Part shown: positions 45,654 through 47,081 of the stretch, piece after piece
Layout: each line of letters begins with the position of its first letter
Numbering within the stretch: position 1 is the first letter of the stretch
Origin: Lachnospiraceae bacterium
Lineage (GTDB): Bacteria > Bacillota > Clostridia > Lachnospirales > Lachnospiraceae
NCBI GenBank assembly: GCA_024692715.1
Contig: JAILMH010000042.1
Span: 1 to 47,081 of the forward strand
Length of the DNA stretch: 47,081 nucleotides
Direction: 5' to 3'
The notes under the pieces: generated by a model
Told to the model about the DNA's origin: nothing
Databases searched by the model: none
Seen by the model: only the letters and a program-made list of their open reading frames with translations
Made by a program: the position numbers and the translations under genes

Positions 45654-45662
45654 CTGATTTCA

Positions 45663-45691
45663 TTGAGTTAGAACCTGACATAGGATATTAT
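45663..45691 (+). promoter_or_regulatory. Promoter of GGDEF gene
   Basis: TTGAGT (45663-45668), 17-bp spacer, TATTAT (45686-45691); an overlapping TATAAT is at 45689-45694. The operator-like palindromes end 10 bp upstream. Confidence 0.55.
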
Positions 45692-45748
45692 AATCTTCGG
45701 TGTTTTGTATCCACTGGATTTTGAGGTTTGATGAAAGGAGGATGACAA

Positions 45749-46852
45749 ATGCTTGGACCAACGCTAATCAGTATTTTTATCCTTCTTTTTATTATATTCC
45801 TGGCGCGTAACAATGCCATCATGCCATGCGGGATAAAGAAGGCATTTATCTTCACAGCGATCACCATACTCACGATAGTGGTGTCAGACCAGATCGGAGT
45901 ATCGGTAGAAGGCACCGGAGGTGTAACAGCGTATCTGCTGTGTTATTTTGGAAATACCATGTCCAAGATGCTGTCACCGTTACCGCCTGTAGTATTTAAC
46001 TATTATTCAGAAAAAGATTTCTTCGTAAAAAAGAAGAAACTGCTGATACCTATCGCTCTATACGAAGTGTTGTGTCTCATTAATCTCAGGTATCCGCTGA
46101 TATTTGGCGTGCATAGTGAGCACACGGTATATTACAGAGAGTTTCTGCTGCCGGTAGTCACACTGGTCTCTGCATACTCCTTTGTAGTGTTCCTGTATGG
46201 TCAGGTCAGGCGGAATTATGACTTGGATAAGTACGACATGAGTTATCTAAGCATTGTTTACTCCCTGATGTTTTTCGGAACGGCGGTGCAGATGCTGTTC
46301 CCGTCCATCATGATACTCTGGTGCTGTGTTTCGCTTGCAACGCTCATGTATTACATGTTCATTCAGGATCTTGACTTCAGAACTGATGTAGTCACCGGAA
46401 TGAAAAACAGAAACGTATTCAAGCTCAGGATGCATCAGGTAGAAAAAGAACGGAACATAATCCTGGTAAGCTTCGATTTGAATGATCTGAAAAAGGTCAA
46501 TGACAAGCTGGGACATGCGGTAGGAGATGAGTACCTCAGAGCTTCTGCAAAGACGATACAGAAGCAGTTAAAGCCTTTTGGAAGACTTTACAGAATAGGC
46601 GGAGATGAGTTCTGCCTGTTGTCTATAAATTCAAATAAATACTTCCTTCAGAAAAAGCTGGATGAGCTCGTTAAGAGATCAAAATGCGATTCAGAATATG
46701 GAGAGTACGGATTCAGCATGGCTTTCGGCGCGGCAGAGAGACGGCCCGGGGAAGAGCTTCTCGAGTGTCTGAAACGTGCAGATAAGAGAATGTATGACAA
46801 CAAAGCCTGGCAGAAAAGTCAGATATGCATGAATTATACAAACGCAGTGTAA
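45749..46852 (+). CDS. Membrane GGDEF protein (probable diguanylate cyclase)
   Basis: A 367-residue protein: an N-terminal domain with about six membrane segments (residues ~1-210), then a GGDEF domain with DVVTGMKNRNVF, FDLNDLKKVNDKLGHAVGDE and an intact RIGGDEF (~285-289). It should make cyclic di-GMP from GTP on the inner face of the membrane, probably in response to an unknown membrane or external signal. The inhibitory I-site RxxD expected five residues before GGDEF reads KPFG instead, so feedback inhibition at that site is unlikely. RBS AAAGGAGG precedes ATG. It is monocistronic with palindromic sites upstream and a terminator downstream. Confidence 0.9.
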   Translation: MLGPTLISIFILLFIIFLARNNAIMPCGIKKAFIFTAITILTIVVSDQIGVSVEGTGGVTAYLLCYFGNTMSKMLSPLPPVVFNYYSEKDFFVKKKKLLIPIALYEVLCLINLRYPLIFGVHSEHTVYYREFLLPVVTLVSAYSFVVFLYGQVRRNYDLDKYDMSYLSIVYSLMFFGTAVQMLFPSIMILWCCVSLATLMYYMFIQDLDFRTDVVTGMKNRNVFKLRMHQVEKERNIILVSFDLNDLKKVNDKLGHAVGDEYLRASAKTIQKQLKPFGRLYRIGGDEFCLLSINSNKYFLQKKLDELVKRSKCDSEYGEYGFSMAFGAAERRPGEELLECLKRADKRMYDNKAWQKSQICMNYTNAV

Positions 46853-46865
46853 TATAGATTTTAAG

Positions 46866-46889
46866 GGACGGCGATGAGCCGTCCTTTTT
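46866..46889 (+). terminator. Intrinsic terminator of GGDEF gene
   Basis: GGACGGC / GCCGTCC, loop GATGA, then TTTTT. Confidence 0.9.
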
Positions 46890-46909
46890 CGTGCCAAGAA
46901 AATCAATCT

Positions 46910-47055
46910 GTTACTGTTCACTCGCTTACAGCTCGCTCCAGTAACGGATTTTGCCAATTAAATCGCCTCTGGCGATGGGCAAAATCCAATGGCTCGCCTT
47001 CGTTATTGGGGCATAACTGCGCAGCGTAGTGCGCAGTTTGCTTCTGAACAGTAAC
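46910..47055. mobile_element. MITE-like 146-bp element with terminal inverted repeats
   Basis: GTTACTGTTC (46910-46919) and GAACAGTAAC (47046-47055) are perfect 10-bp terminal inverted repeats. They are flanked by the direct repeat ATCAATCT (46902-46909 and 47056-47063), as expected for a target-site duplication. Inside are nested hairpins: CCAGTAAC/GTTATTGG around GGATTTTGCC/GGCAAAATCC around ATCGCC-tct-GGCGAT, then AACTGCGCA-gcgtag-TGCGCAGTT. There is no ORF of note. It may be a non-autonomous transposable element that is also a structured RNA. No other gene is seen in 46890-47081. Confidence 0.7.
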
Positions 47056-47081
47056 ATCAATCTGACATTGAAAAGTTCCAT

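Noticed and set aside
45556-45748. Cyclic di-GMP riboswitch upstream of the GGDEF gene
   Set aside because: No conserved riboswitch core was visible; the symmetry is that of DNA palindromes rather than a folded aptamer.
46691-46957. Minus-strand 88-codon frame over the end of the GGDEF gene
   Set aside because: Antisense shadow that crosses a terminator and the MITE-like element.

Overview
The window reads as part of a chromosome of an anaerobic, low-GC Firmicute of the Lachnospiraceae type (Butyrivibrio/Pseudobutyrivibrio-like). This placement is inferred from protein style: a CBS/DRTGG-type Mn pyrophosphatase, VSEN-type repeats in a secreted protein, an Rpn-like ORF with a coiled-coil tail, and Gram-positive ribosomal leader RNAs. 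No rRNA, tRNA, CRISPR array or prophage was seen.

Layout. (1) 1-4930: the tail of an Rpn-like nuclease/transposase with a 21-bp tandem repeat, a PutP-type sodium/proline symporter, a TetR regulator divergent from a sodium-dependent NSS transporter, and a DUF1622 membrane protein. (2) 4954-17178: a tightly packed surface-polysaccharide operon behind one strong promoter. It has a CapD/FlaA1-type dehydratase, a PglC-like initiating phosphosugar transferase, an ATP-grasp/HAD pair, a WbuB-like glycosyltransferase, FnlA-FnlB-FnlC (UDP-L-FucNAc synthesis), a second glycosyltransferase, a Wzy/WaaL-like membrane protein and a WbsX-like protein. No flippase is present. (3) 17207-22784: a small Cys-containing protein with a CobW-like GTPase that lacks the usual CxCC motif, a HAD phosphatase, ThrRS without a TGS domain, and a CBS-pyrophosphatase. 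(4) 22836-31739: a secreted-protein island with a CapA-like lipoprotein, three tandem subtilases with pro-domains, and a stand-alone secreted protein built on the C-terminal domain of the last two subtilases. Several upstream regions share GTATAC / TTACAAATG / ATTTACnnATGTAC words. (5) 31748-45555: the core information-processing block rplJ-rplL, rpoB-rpoC, rpsL-rpsG-fusA-tuf with an L10 leader/attenuator and several internal promoters and hairpins; rplK-rplA are not upstream of rplJ. (6) 45556-47081: a membrane GGDEF protein preceded by a near-perfect 24-bp palindrome, and a 146-bp MITE-like element with terminal inverted repeats and an 8-bp direct repeat.

How it fits together: region 2 builds and polymerises an L-FucNAc-containing glycan at the cell surface. 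Region 4 is probably a co-regulated extracellular proteolysis module; its last secreted gene has no visible terminator before the ribosomal L10 promoter. The most novel-looking items are the protease/orphan-domain island with its shared upstream motif, the MITE-like structured element at the right end, the CxCC-less CobW pair, and complementarity between the rplJ promoter spacer and the L10 leader.
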